DNA of 64,000 bases, from positions 496,001 through 560,000 of the forward strand of contig WHVD01000011.1 in assembly GCA_015178975.1 (NCBI GenBank). Direction: 5' to 3'. The notes beneath the pieces are model-generated. The model was not told the DNA's origin. It searched no databases and worked only from the letters and a program-made list of their open reading frames with translations. Positions 11,417 to 22,750 of this stretch are shown here, in pieces. This DNA comes from Hysterangium stoloniferum. Lineage: Eukaryota; Basidiomycota; Agaricomycetes; Hysterangiales; Hysterangiaceae. Position 1 is the stretch's first letter. The number at the start of each line of letters is the position of its first letter. The translations under genes were made by a program, and so were the position numbers.

Positions 11417-12571
11417 GAAGACTTCTTGTCATTCTTCCATTCAGAGTGTGTGGAGTTTTGGTTGCTGGTAGATGGGGTGTCATTGTTGGGTTTGTTGGCC
11501 ATGGACTTGTTGACCTTGTCCATGAAGGTCTCATGGGCAACTTCTGCACAATGTTCCCAATAATGTGCATACAGGACAGTGTTTTTGGTTTGCCATCTTC
11601 TCCTTTTGAGACTTCATCCTTAAGGCAGGATGGCAGACTGGCATAAAATTGGTGGTGGAGAGTGGGATCACCCCACTGACAATGAGCTGCAAGATTATTG
11701 AATTGGACAATATAGTCTGTGATATGCTGGCTGTCCTTCATATGAAGATTGGTGAGGCTGTTCTTGGCTTCTCCGGTCGGGTCATATGGGCCAAAGTTTG
11801 TTTCTAGCTCTTCAACAAACACATTCCAATCTTCAAGCCAGAGTGGCTCTTCCTCAGAAAGTCTGCTAAAAGCCAGTTCAAACCATTTCAACTCAGATCC
11901 TGAGAGGTATGAGAGTGTGTAATTGACGTTTCAGGAGTCCATAGAGAATGCAGTGGATCGATCCTGGAAATTAAAGCAACATTGCATGAGGAAGGTGGAA
12001 AGTTTGCTGGGATTGGAACCCATGAAGTAGAGCATTAACTTTTGACTGTAAAGGTTCTGGATCCTTCTTTTTGCCTTCTCCAAGCATGTGATTCATCAAA
12101 GTGATTGCTAACAACTCAGAAGTGGGATCTGAAAGTGGTGGTTGATCATTAGATGAAGAATTTTTGACACCTTTTCCAGATGGGGTCCAGAGCCTGGCAA
12201 GTTTTCCAGTCCTAACATAGAGTTATTTTTAGACTACTGGGTGCCTATGGGTCACACCTTGTAGGAGGAATTCCTTAAACTGGTTCTCTTCAGATTCCCT
12301 CCTGCTAGGTGAGTTAGGTAGTTATTTGTATATATACATATATATTAGTTCTAATATGTATATCTTCAGATTCCCTCCTGCTAGCCTAGTGTGAATATTA
12401 GGTAGTAGGGATTGCCCTTACAGAGCCCCTGAAAGAGATTGGGAAGTCTTTGAAAGGAATTTTAGGTGTGCTGGAGACAGTGACCTACATATTACTACCA
12501 TCAGTCAGAGGAGTGGTGGTCCATGATGGAGAGTAGGCAAGGGACAGGGATGCCAGTGGAGGTAGAGGTAC

Positions 12572-13218
12572 TGTTAGGGTTGATTTTATTTTATTTTATT
12601 ATGCATCTACAAAACAGGCACCTACAAAACAGTACAGGCAAAGGTGCAAGTGTGATTATGTAATCATGCTGCCACCCACATGAAAAGTGGCCACACAGCA
12701 ACACAGCAATGTGGTGCAGCAGCACCATGATGCAATGCAGCAGTGTGAAGAGTGGTATAAGTTCTGACCGTTCTATATACGAAGAAATGAGTAGAATGGG
12801 AGAATATTGACCTATTCGGTGCAATATAAGAGAAAGTGAGAGAGAGAGCACGAGATGATGCAGTAGTCAAAGAGTGCGATGGATCGAGTGGAGGCCTCGA
12901 CTGTTACAGTTCGAGGCCAGAAGTGTTAGATAGTTCAGATATTGCTACCTATGTAGTAGCTGACACGTTACCCTGATCACCGCTCATAGTAGACCTAGTT
13001 TATGTCTTACGAGTGGTGGTTCTTGGGTAAAAGTGTGTCTGAGTTCTAATTGGTGCTGAGTGCACCCACAAGTATACACAATGCTTCGAACTAATGAAAT
13101 GATGGAATATTCGAAGAATATAAAAGATAGATAAATATGAATAGAATGTGTAAAATATAAATAAAATAAAAGGAGTGTTTTACCACAATGAAACTGTGGT
13201 AAAAGCATACTCCTCACA
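12572..13218 (-). mobile_element. LTR, 647 bp, probable 5' LTR of the minus-strand gypsy element
   Basis: Read on the minus strand it starts TGTGAGGAGTATGC and ends CAACCCTAACA, and it lies just upstream of the minus-strand leader and gag, where a 5' LTR belongs. No target duplication is visible and no same-orientation partner was found beyond the chromodomain end; the related copy at 4670 is inverted. A short duplicated segment (CAGATTCCCTCCTGCTAG) lies nearby at about 12290 and 12366. Confidence 0.65.
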
Positions 13219-14013
13219 AGCAGTGGCAGAGAGGAGGAGTAGAAGTAAATCTAGAGATGAGGAGGAAGGGTAGATGCCTCAAATTGATACTCTAGATTAG
13301 AAAGTATTAATTGTAAATCATGAAGACTTAAAAATGAGTGTAAAAAAGTGAGAAGATTGGGGTGTCTGAAACTAAGAAACATGGGATGGTAAGGAGTAAT
13401 GGTAATGAATCCAAGGGTATTGGGGTGCTGAAGAAAACAGAGATCTGAAAAAAAAAGGACAGGTGAATGTCAGGGTATTCTTGAGTTTTGATTCTATCAG
13501 GTATCTAATAGTGTGTAGAATTTTCAAGAGGACTAGAAGATCAGTGGGTGGCAAACCATCAGGGCTCTGATATGCTGGTTGTTGGGTGCATGATCACTGG
13601 TCCTTCTTTAGGAAGTCATCCCACTTGAGGCAGTCATCCCATTGTCTAGCTAGTTTATACATATATACTTTATACTATTTAGAAAACAGTAAAAATATTT
13701 TTAAACAAGTCAAAAGATTAGTTATAGAATAAAACACTATTTGGCTGATATATGCTTTATTTACACTAACCTACCAGATCTACTGTGATACTAACTTATC
13801 AGGATCTTAATGTAGTCTTAAGGATTCTGCAAGAATATTCTCAGTATTTATTTATGTCTAAAACCAGGTAGAAATTAGAAATGTATTCCTAATCTCAATA
13901 TAACCTTATGTAAATAATTCTATAGTAATTTATTAATTACTATTTAAAGACCAACAGCTCAACTAGAGGTGGCAATGGGGATTAGCTTATGTCAGCAGCT
14001 CAACTAGAGGTGA
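13219..14013. other. AT-rich stretch, no gene recognised
   Basis: About 800 bp with no recognisable coding sequence; a short CAGCTCAACTAGAGGTG motif is repeated at about 13,950 and 13,995. Probably decayed element sequence. Confidence 0.4.
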
Positions 14014-14116
14014 TGTCATGAGTCAAATATTCTTCAATAAAGTCAAATAATATTCTATTGATCAAATTCAAAACCCTCATTCAACGAAGTATATATTCAC
14101 CCTGTTGATGAAGTAA

Positions 14117-15141
14117 AGTAAAAAATGCACAAAGCGGTCCTTACAGCAGGCATAGTAAGCTTTTCTCACTGGGGGACTTTGATACAATGCTAAAGTTTTC
14201 AAAAACAACCTATGGTTCTAAAAAATTTAAAATTTGATCATGTAGTGTTACGACCGTGTCGCAACCCTATCGGTCCCGAGGTTATCACCACTTATCAACG
14301 TTTCAAGTCACCATCTCGGAAACCATCGGCCCCAAAGCTGATGTATGTTTTCGCGAAGATCAACTCCGTTTACGCCCACGTCAAAATAACTCGTATTGTC
14401 TGGTCAAACTTTTGATACGTCCCTTTTATTATGTTGATCCGTTCAATCTTATGTTTCACATATGTCTATCTATATTTGTAGTCCTTGAACTATTTCCTTT
14501 TATCATAATCCCACTCTCGGTTATCATCGGCCTCTGAACTAATCATAAACTTCCTGTTCCTAGTCAAGCTTATTGTTAATGCCATTTTCCACCCTTCTCC
14601 CCATTAGTATTTTCTAGACGCCTGTTACTTGTATATGAACCCGCTGTAGTTGTAGTTACTAGGCAATCAGAATATCGACTCAGAATACCCTCATACGTCT
14701 GTAATAGTCTCATACTAAGAATCCCCCCATCTGCCTCCGCATGCGCTCACCCACTCCTGGCCCCAACCCCTTGGCCCGACACTCGACTTGTCCTTCAGTT
14801 CCGATTGGTATCTCGCCGAAAGGAGCTCTTTAGGATTAGTCTTCGCCTGCCCGAAATCTAAGGACACCCTACGGATATTTGCGAGGGTGCAGCACATAAG
14901 CTGAAGCCAAGTCCTTTTGATCGGTCCCTGTCGGCCACCGACATTAGTCAGTTTTCAGTTCTTAACACGTAGGACCTATCCGCTTGTCATGTGGTTTGAA
15001 CTTGGAAATTCCTTCTTCTTCTTGGGGATCGCTCATCAAACTCTCCAACTCTGTGAGAGTGTGATTGACCTCAATACGAAAATGATCTTGGGCTTGGTAG
15101 TGCACCTGTGCAGTTCTCTTCCATCTTCGTCAACAAATATG
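14117..15141. mobile_element. Insertion inside an LTR, with an 8-bp flanking repeat TGAAGTAA
   Basis: TGAAGTAA lies at 14109-14116 and again at 15142-15149, at the point where the uninterrupted LTR copies read through. An 8-bp duplication is typical of hAT-class DNA transposons, but I see no terminal inverted repeats and no transposase. On the minus strand, at about 15,140-15,040, a short coding-like run (IFVDEDGRELHRCTTKPKII) occurs. About 720 bp of the insert is the nested solo LTR 14246-14967. Its nature is unresolved. Confidence 0.45.
14246..14967 (+). mobile_element. Solo LTR, 722 bp, second copy of the 760-1481 family
   Basis: Same length and ends (TGTTACGACC to CTTAACA) as the copy at 760-1481 and highly similar throughout. 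The flanks TGTAG (14241-14245) and CGTAG (14968-14972) form a target duplication with one transition. It is the innermost layer of a three-level nest. Confidence 0.88.
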
Positions 15142-15471
15142 TGAAGTAAGAGGCCATTACCAGTCACAAGAGCTCATGGAAGTGTTGTCGAAGAAGTTAC
15201 GACAAGTTAGATTTTGATTATTAATATGACACTAATTTTACAGATATTTCAACTGACTTCCCTTGCTCCTTTTGTGGCCCTTTTATGCTTTTCTTCATAT
15301 CACTATCACTATATTATGATTTAATAATGAAATCATTCATGACATCAAAATGAGACATGTCGAAAGAGATTTGATGTTGTCGAATAATGTTCAGGTTTAT
15401 CAAGTTGAAGAGTTGTCAAATATTACCTTTGAATGTTTGTGACAATGTTGTGACTTGTGACGGTTGTGACA

Positions 15472-16963
15472 GATGGCTACCAAACTCAAGATAAACATAG
15501 AAATATGAAGTGAAGAGGGGATAGCTCAATGACAGGGGAGATCACACTTGTTTTAGTGGGATTCCTAAGAGATTGAAACTAAAGATTAGCTATGTACATG
15601 CCCCCTATTTATACTAGTTATTATTTATGAAAAGTTAAAAGAAAGTGCATATATGCACTGTTATTGAGCAAACCGTCACTTTGGTGTCTAACTGGCACCT
15701 CGGCATTTGCATCGATCTCGTGTTGAAACACATTGTGCAACTGGAAAAAACAAATTAGCAAAATTCGACAAAAATTCGACAAAACTGAAAAATTAGGAAT
15801 TTTCCGATTTTGCCTCAAATTCTTATTGCATCCCAATTCCCTTACAAGTCACTTTATTGAACGGTTCTTCACAGTCTTCTATGTGCTTTTTGGGAATTTC
15901 TTCTAAAAAACAACTAATTAACTAATTTAAAGAAATCCCAGAAATCGACTTACTGTTAGGATACACACACAGGCCAGGTTTCCAGAGAAACCCATGGGAT
16001 ATCCGGTAGGACTTGGCTTCAGCTTATAGGCTGCACCCTCGCTAGATCTTGTTGTCCAATTTCAAACAGGCGGATGGGAATCCCGGGGAGTTTGGGTGGG
16101 GTTCGTGGGTCATAGGTCGTAAGTCGGGGGTCGTGGGTCGTAAGTCGGAGGTTATGGGTCGTGAGTTGAGATAGTTGAGAGAGATAGATGCGCCAGAGCC
16201 CGTGGGCTCTGACTAGTGCGAGCGATGTGAATCAAGTAAGGTTTTAGAGTGGAAAATGTTATTAGATTACTGGGGGGAATCTAAGCTAATTTTCTGACTG
16301 GATTGTATGTACAACATCTGCCAGTTTATATAGACTGTGGAATGCATGACATACCAAATCCAGTAATGACGAAACGAAACTAACAAAACATAAAATGGGA
16401 ATAGTAAACACCAAGTTTGGTGTTAGGAACGGGACGGAATGGAGCGGAGTCCGAATTGTGACAAAGCATAACCCATAATGGGAAATGGAGCGGGAGCGGA
16501 GTCCTAAATCGTGACAGGTCATTTGACTAAAATGGGAACGGGGCTCGATTAGAGTGGTGACGGGATTCTAAGCGGGATCCGGTGACTGATGCGTGGGACG
16601 AAGATGGACATAGACAGAGATGGAGTCCAGGGGAAGTCCGGTGACTGATATGTGTCGTAATGAGGTTGAACGTAACGAGTCTTGATGTAATGGAGTCCGG
16701 GCGGGAAATCCTATAAACAGACAATTGGTGCTTGTAGTGTGTGGGGGCGTACGGGTTAGTGCCCGGAGTCCGGCGGGATTGTCCGGTTGTAACACTTACC
16801 AACCGCATCAACAACTACATCTCTATCCTTGAAACCCAAAAACTCGGATCCTGATTTGAGCTGATCGACTTCTATATCAGACATTGATTGATGAACACAA
16901 AAATAGACGATGAAAAACTTTTCAAACTCCGACCTCATGGGCTCGGTCACAAAGGGAGGATAC
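15472..16963. mobile_element. Relic internal sequence between two opposed LTRs
   Basis: Apart from the solo LTR at 15954-16794, this stretch (15472-15953 and 16795-16963) has no recognisable full domain. It ends in a purine-rich AAAGGGAGGATAC directly before the LTR start at 16964, which looks like a polypurine tract, so the right part is probably the 3' end of an element interior. Short coding-like runs exist on both strands but match no family I can name. Confidence 0.45.
15954..16794 (-). mobile_element. Solo LTR, 841 bp, target duplication CTTAC
   Basis: Plus-strand ends TGTTAGGATAC and CCGGTTGTAACA, flanked by CTTAC on both sides (15949-15953 and 16795-16799), a perfect 5-bp duplication. 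It belongs to the same family as 9472-10284 and carries the shared LTR box in reverse at 16009-16028, 55 bp from its 3' end. Confidence 0.9.
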
Positions 16964-17394
16964 TGTCACAACCGTCATAAGTCACAACATTGTCACAAAC
17001 AATCAAAGGTAATATTCGACAACTCTTCGACCCATCGAATTCGACTCGACAAACCTGAACATTATTTGACATCATCGAATCTCTTTCAACATGTCTCATT
17101 TCGACGTTATGTATGATTTCATTATTAGTTCATAACATAGTCATAATGATATGAAGAAAAGCATAAAAGGGCTACGAAAGGAGCGAGGGAAGTCAGTCAA
17201 AATATCTATATATTAGTGACATTAGTAATCTTTCTTGTCGTAACTTCTTCAACAAATACTTCCGTGAGTTCTCACGACTGGTAATAGCCTCTTACTTCAT
17301 CAACAGGGCGAATATATACTTTGTTGAACAAGGCTTTCGAGTTCAATTAGTAGAATATTATTTGACTTTATTGAAGAATAATCAATTTGTGACA
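16964..17394 (+). mobile_element. LTR, 431 bp, TGTCAC...GTGACA family
   Basis: Begins TGTCACAACCGTCATAAG and ends AATTTGTGACA. It is closely related to 20681-21115 (same strand) and to the split copy at 14014-15471 (opposite strand). A purine-rich tract directly upstream suggests it is a 3' LTR rather than a solo one. No clear target duplication (flanks GATAC and GATCT). Confidence 0.75.
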
Positions 17395-19168
17395 GATCTT
17401 GCGATGATGACAGCTGCATCGACCTTGTGATGATGACAGCTATGGCCTTGCAATGATGGCAGATATAGCCATGTGACGATGGTGACAACTTTGCAATGGC
17501 AGTGTGGCCTTTTGACAGTGGTGTGATTATGTAATCGTTTTCACACCTATATCTGTGTGTAGGTGCATATATGGACCTTATAAAATATAGAAAAATATAA
17601 TAAACTTAAATGGCAACCATATATTATATATATTGCCCTGACAGTGGCATACTGATGTGGCTGATAAAATGTAGTAGAGATGTCTGTTATTCAAGGCTGG
17701 AGCTGAGCTCCTTATATACATTTAGTCTGAGACATTTTAGAAGATTCTAGAAGATTGAATGATATCATTTTAATTTTCTAAAGCATTATAGAAGATTCTA
17801 GGCATAATAGAAGATTCTACAATATTCTATCTACTGTTTGTACCTATTTTTAACTGTTATATCTCAAAACTACTGGAATATTCTAAAAGTTTATGCTATA
17901 TTCCGAAATAGCATATATGTGACAGTATTTTCCCACACATCATGCCAGGTGCACATTTCACATATTATGTCATATACTAAGTAGCTGTCTGTCTCCCGGT
18001 TTGATACTATTATATAGCTATTATATTTATTTTAGTTAATTGTCACATACCTTGTCACGGATTTGTCATCCAAGGCAGGGTTGGTGAATATGTGTAACAT
18101 GTTTATATAGTCCTGCAACCTATGTCAGATAGCCTGGCATAGTGGCTCTTTTAGCCCAGTTGGTATACATAGTGTTCATTGCAGGGAATGCTTGCATAAC
18201 ATTAATTATAAATATAATACTATTTTATTACAATAATATATAAATATATACATATATTACTTTGACTATGCATGATTATATCACATCACATTTTGTCCTT
18301 GTTGGAATTTGAAATGTCATGTGAATATCACATGATCTTTCACAGCTGATGGATTTTATTTTATTAGAACAAAAAAGAATTAAATTCATCTCTAACTTAG
18401 ATTTGACTCTAAAAATATGAAATAAATTGTAAAAATTCAATTTATTTCTGAAGAATATGTATACAAAGTTTTGTAAGCAATATAAATCCATTTTAATTCA
18501 ATTTCTCAATTCTCTTTGTTTTTTTGAGGGAAAGTTAAAGGAAAAATCATTAAATACCTAACAGTACCTGTTAGGATCCTGTCATTTAGGACTTCCACAA
18601 TCTGTTTTAGGAGGATGGTCACACTTTATTGAATATACAAAATTTTACTGAATAATCCTCAGATTTTTTAAGTGAGACTATTCCTTCTGGCCATGATAAC
18701 TTATGTATTCTGTGAGTTTATATTTAATTACCTGGAATTTCATCTTTAAAATATGCATGCCCTTTTAAAATATGCACAAATGACATAGTTACACAAAATT
18801 ATTTGGGTTAAACAAGATTATCTGGGTTGTCAGCTAATCTTTGGATTATGATGTATTCTCTTGCATACAAGCAAACTTTCAAATATATTTCATATAATTT
18901 AAATTTAGTTGGTTTAGAGAGTTAACCAGAACTATCTGGGGTACCAATCCCCATTGTGCAATTTATTCCAAAAGAATAATCTACAGATGATTGTTTGACT
19001 AAATTTTGTCAGATACAAGATAAATATTAATATTTCCTTATTCTCCAGAGTATCACCTGATGGACTGAATTTGATTAAATATTAATTTTACAACAAACAA
19101 TATAAATATATATTCTTTAGTGGATAAATAACTTTTAAAGCTTTGGGTTATCCTCCTAGGCCCAAAAC
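17395..19168. other. AT-rich stretch, no gene recognised
   Basis: About 1.8 kb, very AT-rich, with short GATGATGACAGCTG-type repeats near 17,400-17,470 and no coding sequence I can support on either strand. Probably old element debris. Confidence 0.45.
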
Positions 19169-19722
19169 TGTTACAACCCATTCCCGGATGTTTCAATATC
19201 CAACTTCTGATCTCTGGCTACAGAACATCATAGTTACTGTATCTTCCGCATTCTTCCCTTGTTCCGCATTTGGTAACTTGTCCGTTGACAAGTATTCACT
19301 CGTTTGTTTATTATATTCCCATTTCAGAATATTGTCTCCCTGATATGTCTTATTGTATTCCCATTTTAAGAATACTTCCGTTTCCATCTTATTATGGTCT
19401 TAGTTTGTAGTACAATAACGAGAAGACTTATATTAGTTTCTGCAAATTTGTACTTTACCTTAGATCTGATATCGACTTAGTTTCTTATTCCTTCTCCTGT
19501 CTTTCTGTATGCTCGATATTCAGAACTCTTCGGAACTCTTTGGAACTCTGAATATCCATATCTTCCATCGTAAGTCTCACTTCTGAAATTAAGGACTCTG
19601 AGCGTTTGCGTAGGGGCGCAGCACATAAGCTGAAGCCGACATCCTGACCCTATCCAATAGTTCCCGACTTTCTGGTGACTTTCCGATAGTTCCAGAATAA
19701 GTTCCCGACACAGCACTTAACA
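19169..19722 (+). mobile_element. LTR-like sequence, 554 bp
   Basis: Begins TGTTACAACCCATTCCCGG and ends CAGCACTTAACA, with the shared box (CATAAGCTGAAGCC) at 19624-19637. The flanks AAAAC and CTAAA do not match, so it is either one LTR of a lost element or an old solo LTR. A gypsy pol fragment follows on the same strand. Confidence 0.6.
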
Positions 19723-19755
19723 CTAAATGTCTCTCAGCTCAGCACCCCCACACAT

Positions 19756-20112
19756 GTGATTACTCTCTCAGAGGCTGCTGTTAACCTTGATGGGATCTCA
19801 AAGAAGTATCACAACTTCATGGATATTTTCAGCAAACAGCATGCCAACACATTGGTGCCTTATAGAACCTATGACCTCAAGATTGACCTTGAGGATGGTC
19901 CAAACCTCCCCTTGTTCATATTTACTCACTCTCACAATCTGAACTGGCTTCTCTTAGAGAATTTATGGACAAACACCTTTGTATTAGCTTCATACAGTCA
20001 GTCCTCCATGTTGTCTTATAGCATACCAATACTTTTTATTAGAAAGAAGGACAGCTCATTATGCCTTTGCATAGATTTTAGAGGACTCAACACAAGTCAC
20101 AAAAAAGGATAG
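19756..20112 (+). mobile_element. Ty3/gypsy pol fragment (protease-RT junction)
   Basis: A 118-residue frame matches the conserved segment just before and into gypsy reverse transcriptase: KKYHNFMDIFSKQHANTLVP, a YDLKIDLEDG block and a KKDSSLCLCIDFRGLN block. The rest of pol is absent. A fossil fragment, possibly part of the same element as the LTR-like sequence just upstream. Confidence 0.8.
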
Positions 20113-20329
20113 GTGTGAAGAGTCATGGAAGTTCTGACCACTCAATATACAATATGGTGATATATTAACTATCAAAGTACAATATATATACATACAGTAG
20201 TAAGATAGGATTAGTTGACTTTAGTAACCATAGGATATGTAGTTGAGGTGACTAAAAGTGAGAATAGAATCAACCTTACGGTATGATTCCAAAGAACAGA
20301 TTCAATGAAGTAAATGACACAAATCAAAT

Positions 20330-20660
20330 TTTACTCAATAAAGTTGAATAAACAATCAAAGAATATTCAACAATATTGAATAACAGATGCCTCATTTGAC
20401 AAAGTACTAATCTGTCCCATTGATAAAGTGTGAAGCAAAGATAGGACACAGAGGCTCACAAATAAATAAGTTGAAGAAAGATTCGGAAAAGTTTGATGAT
20501 TATATAATACAGTTAATAATATAATTATGATACAGGTTTTCTGACTGACTTCCTTTGTTCCTATCATTGCCCTTTTATACTATATATCATTTACCTATGA
20601 TAATAATATGATATCAAAGTGAAATTATCAATGATGTCAAACTGAGACAAGTTGAAGATA
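20330..20660 (-). mobile_element. Diverged inverted copy of the TGTCAC LTR family
   Basis: Segments such as CAATAAAGTTGAATAA, TCATTTGACAAAGTACTA and CTGACTTCCTTTGTTCC follow the order of the reverse complement of the LTR at 20681-21115 but are much more diverged. It appears to be an older member of the family, lying back to back with the younger one. Confidence 0.5.
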
Positions 20661-20680
20661 TTCAAGATTGTCAAAGATAT

Positions 20681-21115
20681 TGTCACAACTGTCACAAGTC
20701 ACAAAACTGTCACAAATATTCAAAGGTAACTTTTGACAACTCTTCAACTCATCAAATTCGACTCGACAAACCTGAACATTATTCAACAACATCGAATCTC
20801 TTTCGACATGTCTCATTTCGACATCATGTATGATTTCATTATTAGTTCATAACATAGTCATAACGATACGAAGAAAAGCATAAAAGGGCTATGAAAGGAG
20901 TGAGGGAAGTCAGTCGAAATATCTGTAAATTAGTGATACTAGTAATTCTAACTTGTCATAACTTCTTCGACAAATACTTCCGTGAGTTCTCGTGACTGGT
21001 AATAGCCTCTTACTTCATCAACAGGGCAAATATATGTATACTTCGTCGAACGAGGCTTTCAATTTAATCAGTAGAATATTATTCAACTTTATTGAAGAAT
21101 AATCGATTCGTGACA
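20681..21115 (+). mobile_element. Solo LTR, 435 bp, target duplication GATAT
   Basis: Begins TGTCACAACTGTCACAAG and ends GATTCGTGACA, flanked by GATAT on both sides (20676-20680 and 21116-21120), a perfect 5-bp duplication. The flanks belong to a short 19-bp repeat, so the insertion landed in a small tandem array. Confidence 0.9.
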
Positions 21116-21116
21116 G

Positions 21117-21176
21117 ATATTCAAGATTGTCAAAGATATTCAAGATTGTCAAAGATATTCAAGATTGTCAAAAAAT
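21117..21176. repeat. 19-bp tandem repeat, about 3 copies
   Basis: The unit ATTCAAGATTGTCAAAGAT repeats about three times here, and one more copy lies on the far side of the solo LTR at about 20,660-20,680, showing the array pre-dates that insertion. Confidence 0.85.
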
Positions 21177-22750
21177 AGTCAAGTCAGAAGTTGAGTCAAA
21201 AAGTTGAAGGAATGTTGAAGAAATATCAAAGGAAAGTTGAAGTAAATATTATTGGAATTTGAGCTTGTACATTCGTGACAGTAAAGAATTAGAAGAGATC
21301 TTGTTGTGAGAACAATGAGGTGCAAGTAACTATTGATGGTAGTTCAAGCTTTGACTATACAGTATGAAGCTAGAAAGAGATAGCAAGTTCTAGTTGAAGG
21401 CCATTCAAGACAGCTGAGATGATATTCCAATCATGGCTTTTAGGACACTTGAAAGGGGTGTCTGGACAAGTCGTGATTATGGGATAAAAGTGTCTGAGTT
21501 TTTGGTTATGCCCACTAGTGTATATATGTAAGTGTGATGGTATGTAAGTGCTCATGAAGTCTATGTACCCACAGGTGTATGTACATATATAGATCTTCAA
21601 ACTAATATATAAAGCTCTTTCCATATACATATGCTACAGTTCTCTAGTTTAAATATTGATTTAGATTACCCCCTTCTAGTTCTCAGTCCTATTACTCCTG
21701 TTCTAATACTCTCAAAAGTATCTTCAGCAAGCCATGACCCCTTACCCTGCAACTCTTAGTAATTTGGCCTCTAGTTGATTGAACTATGTATGTAAGTGTT
21801 GATCTTCATTCCTATTGTACTACTGTATCTGCTCTGTTTGAATACTGGAGCATCCTAACAGTTCATGCAAGGTGTAACACATAAGTTGAAGCCAAGCTCC
21901 ACTATGTTTATGGAGTCAGACCTTCCAACTAGTACCATCTCTATCATCAGCCCCCCAATTGACTTAGTTACCATCATCAGCCACCCCCAACTTAGAGCCT
22001 GCTCTCCCTATTTTGCTTAGATCTTATGTAATAGTAAGTCTCTCCTCTGAAATTAAGGACATTCTGAGCATTTGCATAGGAGTGCAGCACATATGTAAGC
22101 TGAAGCCAATTTCCTGACTTTATCTAGAAGTTTCTGAGTCCCAGTTATTTCTCAATAGTTCGGGAATAAGTTCCCAACATAACACTTAACAGGAGCAAGC
22201 AAAGGGGCTTAAACACAAAGGGGGTAATCTAAGTTGATATTGGAACTGAAGAACTATAACATACATGATAAGGTCTTTATATAAAAGTGTGATGGATGAT
22301 TGGAAAGCTGATCAAGGAAGTGAGAAGTTGTGACTGGCTAAGGGAAGTAGGAAAAAGAACAAGGGTCAAACTAAAACTAAATGTGATGAAAGACAAGTAT
22401 TCTAAAGGTTGTGAGGTAGCAAATAAACTTTACATGTAGAACTGGTGATAAGAAAGTGTCGAAATGGAGATGGGACCAGATGACCAAAAAGGTAATCTAC
22501 AGGAGAACAGGGCCACAGGTGGTGACACTGTGTTCAGAGGTACCAATAGTGGAGTGCTGGAGGGTTACAAGGGTAAAATGAGTTGCAGGGGTCCAAATGA
22601 TAGGGAACCTAACATCAGGTTCCAGTGGATTCTGGATCCTAACACTAATCCAGAATAGGTTTCAGAAACTGAGATTATACCCAGGAAATACTGTTAGGGC
22701 TGATTTTCCAAGAAGGCCATGATATAGGCAGATAGAACTAGTGACATGAG
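21177..22750. other. Element debris with an LTR 3' end near 22191; no gene
   Basis: No host gene is visible. A sequence ending CATAACACTTAACA at 22191, with the shared box (TAAGCTGAAGCC at 22096-22107), is the 3' end of another LTR; a second trace of the box (ATAAGTTGAAGCCAAGCTCC) is at about 21881-21900. The start of this LTR could not be fixed. Around 22,770 there is a run of T then A, after which the composition becomes genic. Confidence 0.5.

Larger units (their letters stand above)
5524..12200 (-). mobile_element. Broken Ty3/gypsy retrotransposon, chromodomain type
   Basis: On the minus strand, in the order of the family: gag (about 12,200-11,240, ending at a CCHC knuckle region, LCLLCGKPSH), a retropepsin-like region (about 10,990-10,720), reverse transcriptase (about 9,360-8,680; [17 protein letters not shown] and [13 protein letters not shown] blocks), RNase H (about 8,575-8,205), the integrase zinc and core domains (8,145 to about 7,375, then 6,199-5,672, with PLAEFAYNN), and a C-terminal chromodomain (about 5,640-5,524, KLLYLVKWVG). 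It is clearly decayed, with roughly ten breaks, and two solo LTRs (6209-7361 and 9472-10284) have inserted into it. Chromodomain elements are known to target heterochromatin. Confidence 0.9.
14014..15471 (-). mobile_element. LTR (TGTCAC...GTGACA family), inverted copy split by an insertion
   Basis: Positions 14014-14116 and 15142-15471 together match, in reverse, the 431-435-bp LTRs at 16964-17394 and 20681-21115. The copy is split by about 1 kb (14117-15141) that carries its own nested solo LTR. Flanks of the outer LTR (GGTGA and GATGG) do not form a clear target duplication. Confidence 0.75.

Noticed and set aside
14117-15141. hAT DNA transposon
   Set aside because: The 8-bp flanking repeat fits, but no terminal inverted repeats or transposase could be seen, so the class is not claimed.
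14014-17394. Large DNA transposon with about 430-bp terminal inverted repeats
   Set aside because: The repeats begin TGTCAC and end GTGACA, one is preceded by a purine-rich tract, and a third copy stands alone with a 5-bp duplication; they are better explained as opposed LTRs.
18140-18200. Possible tRNA-like A box (TAGCCCAGTTGGTATAC)
   Set aside because: No B box, no foldable cloverleaf and no SINE tail could be found; probably chance.
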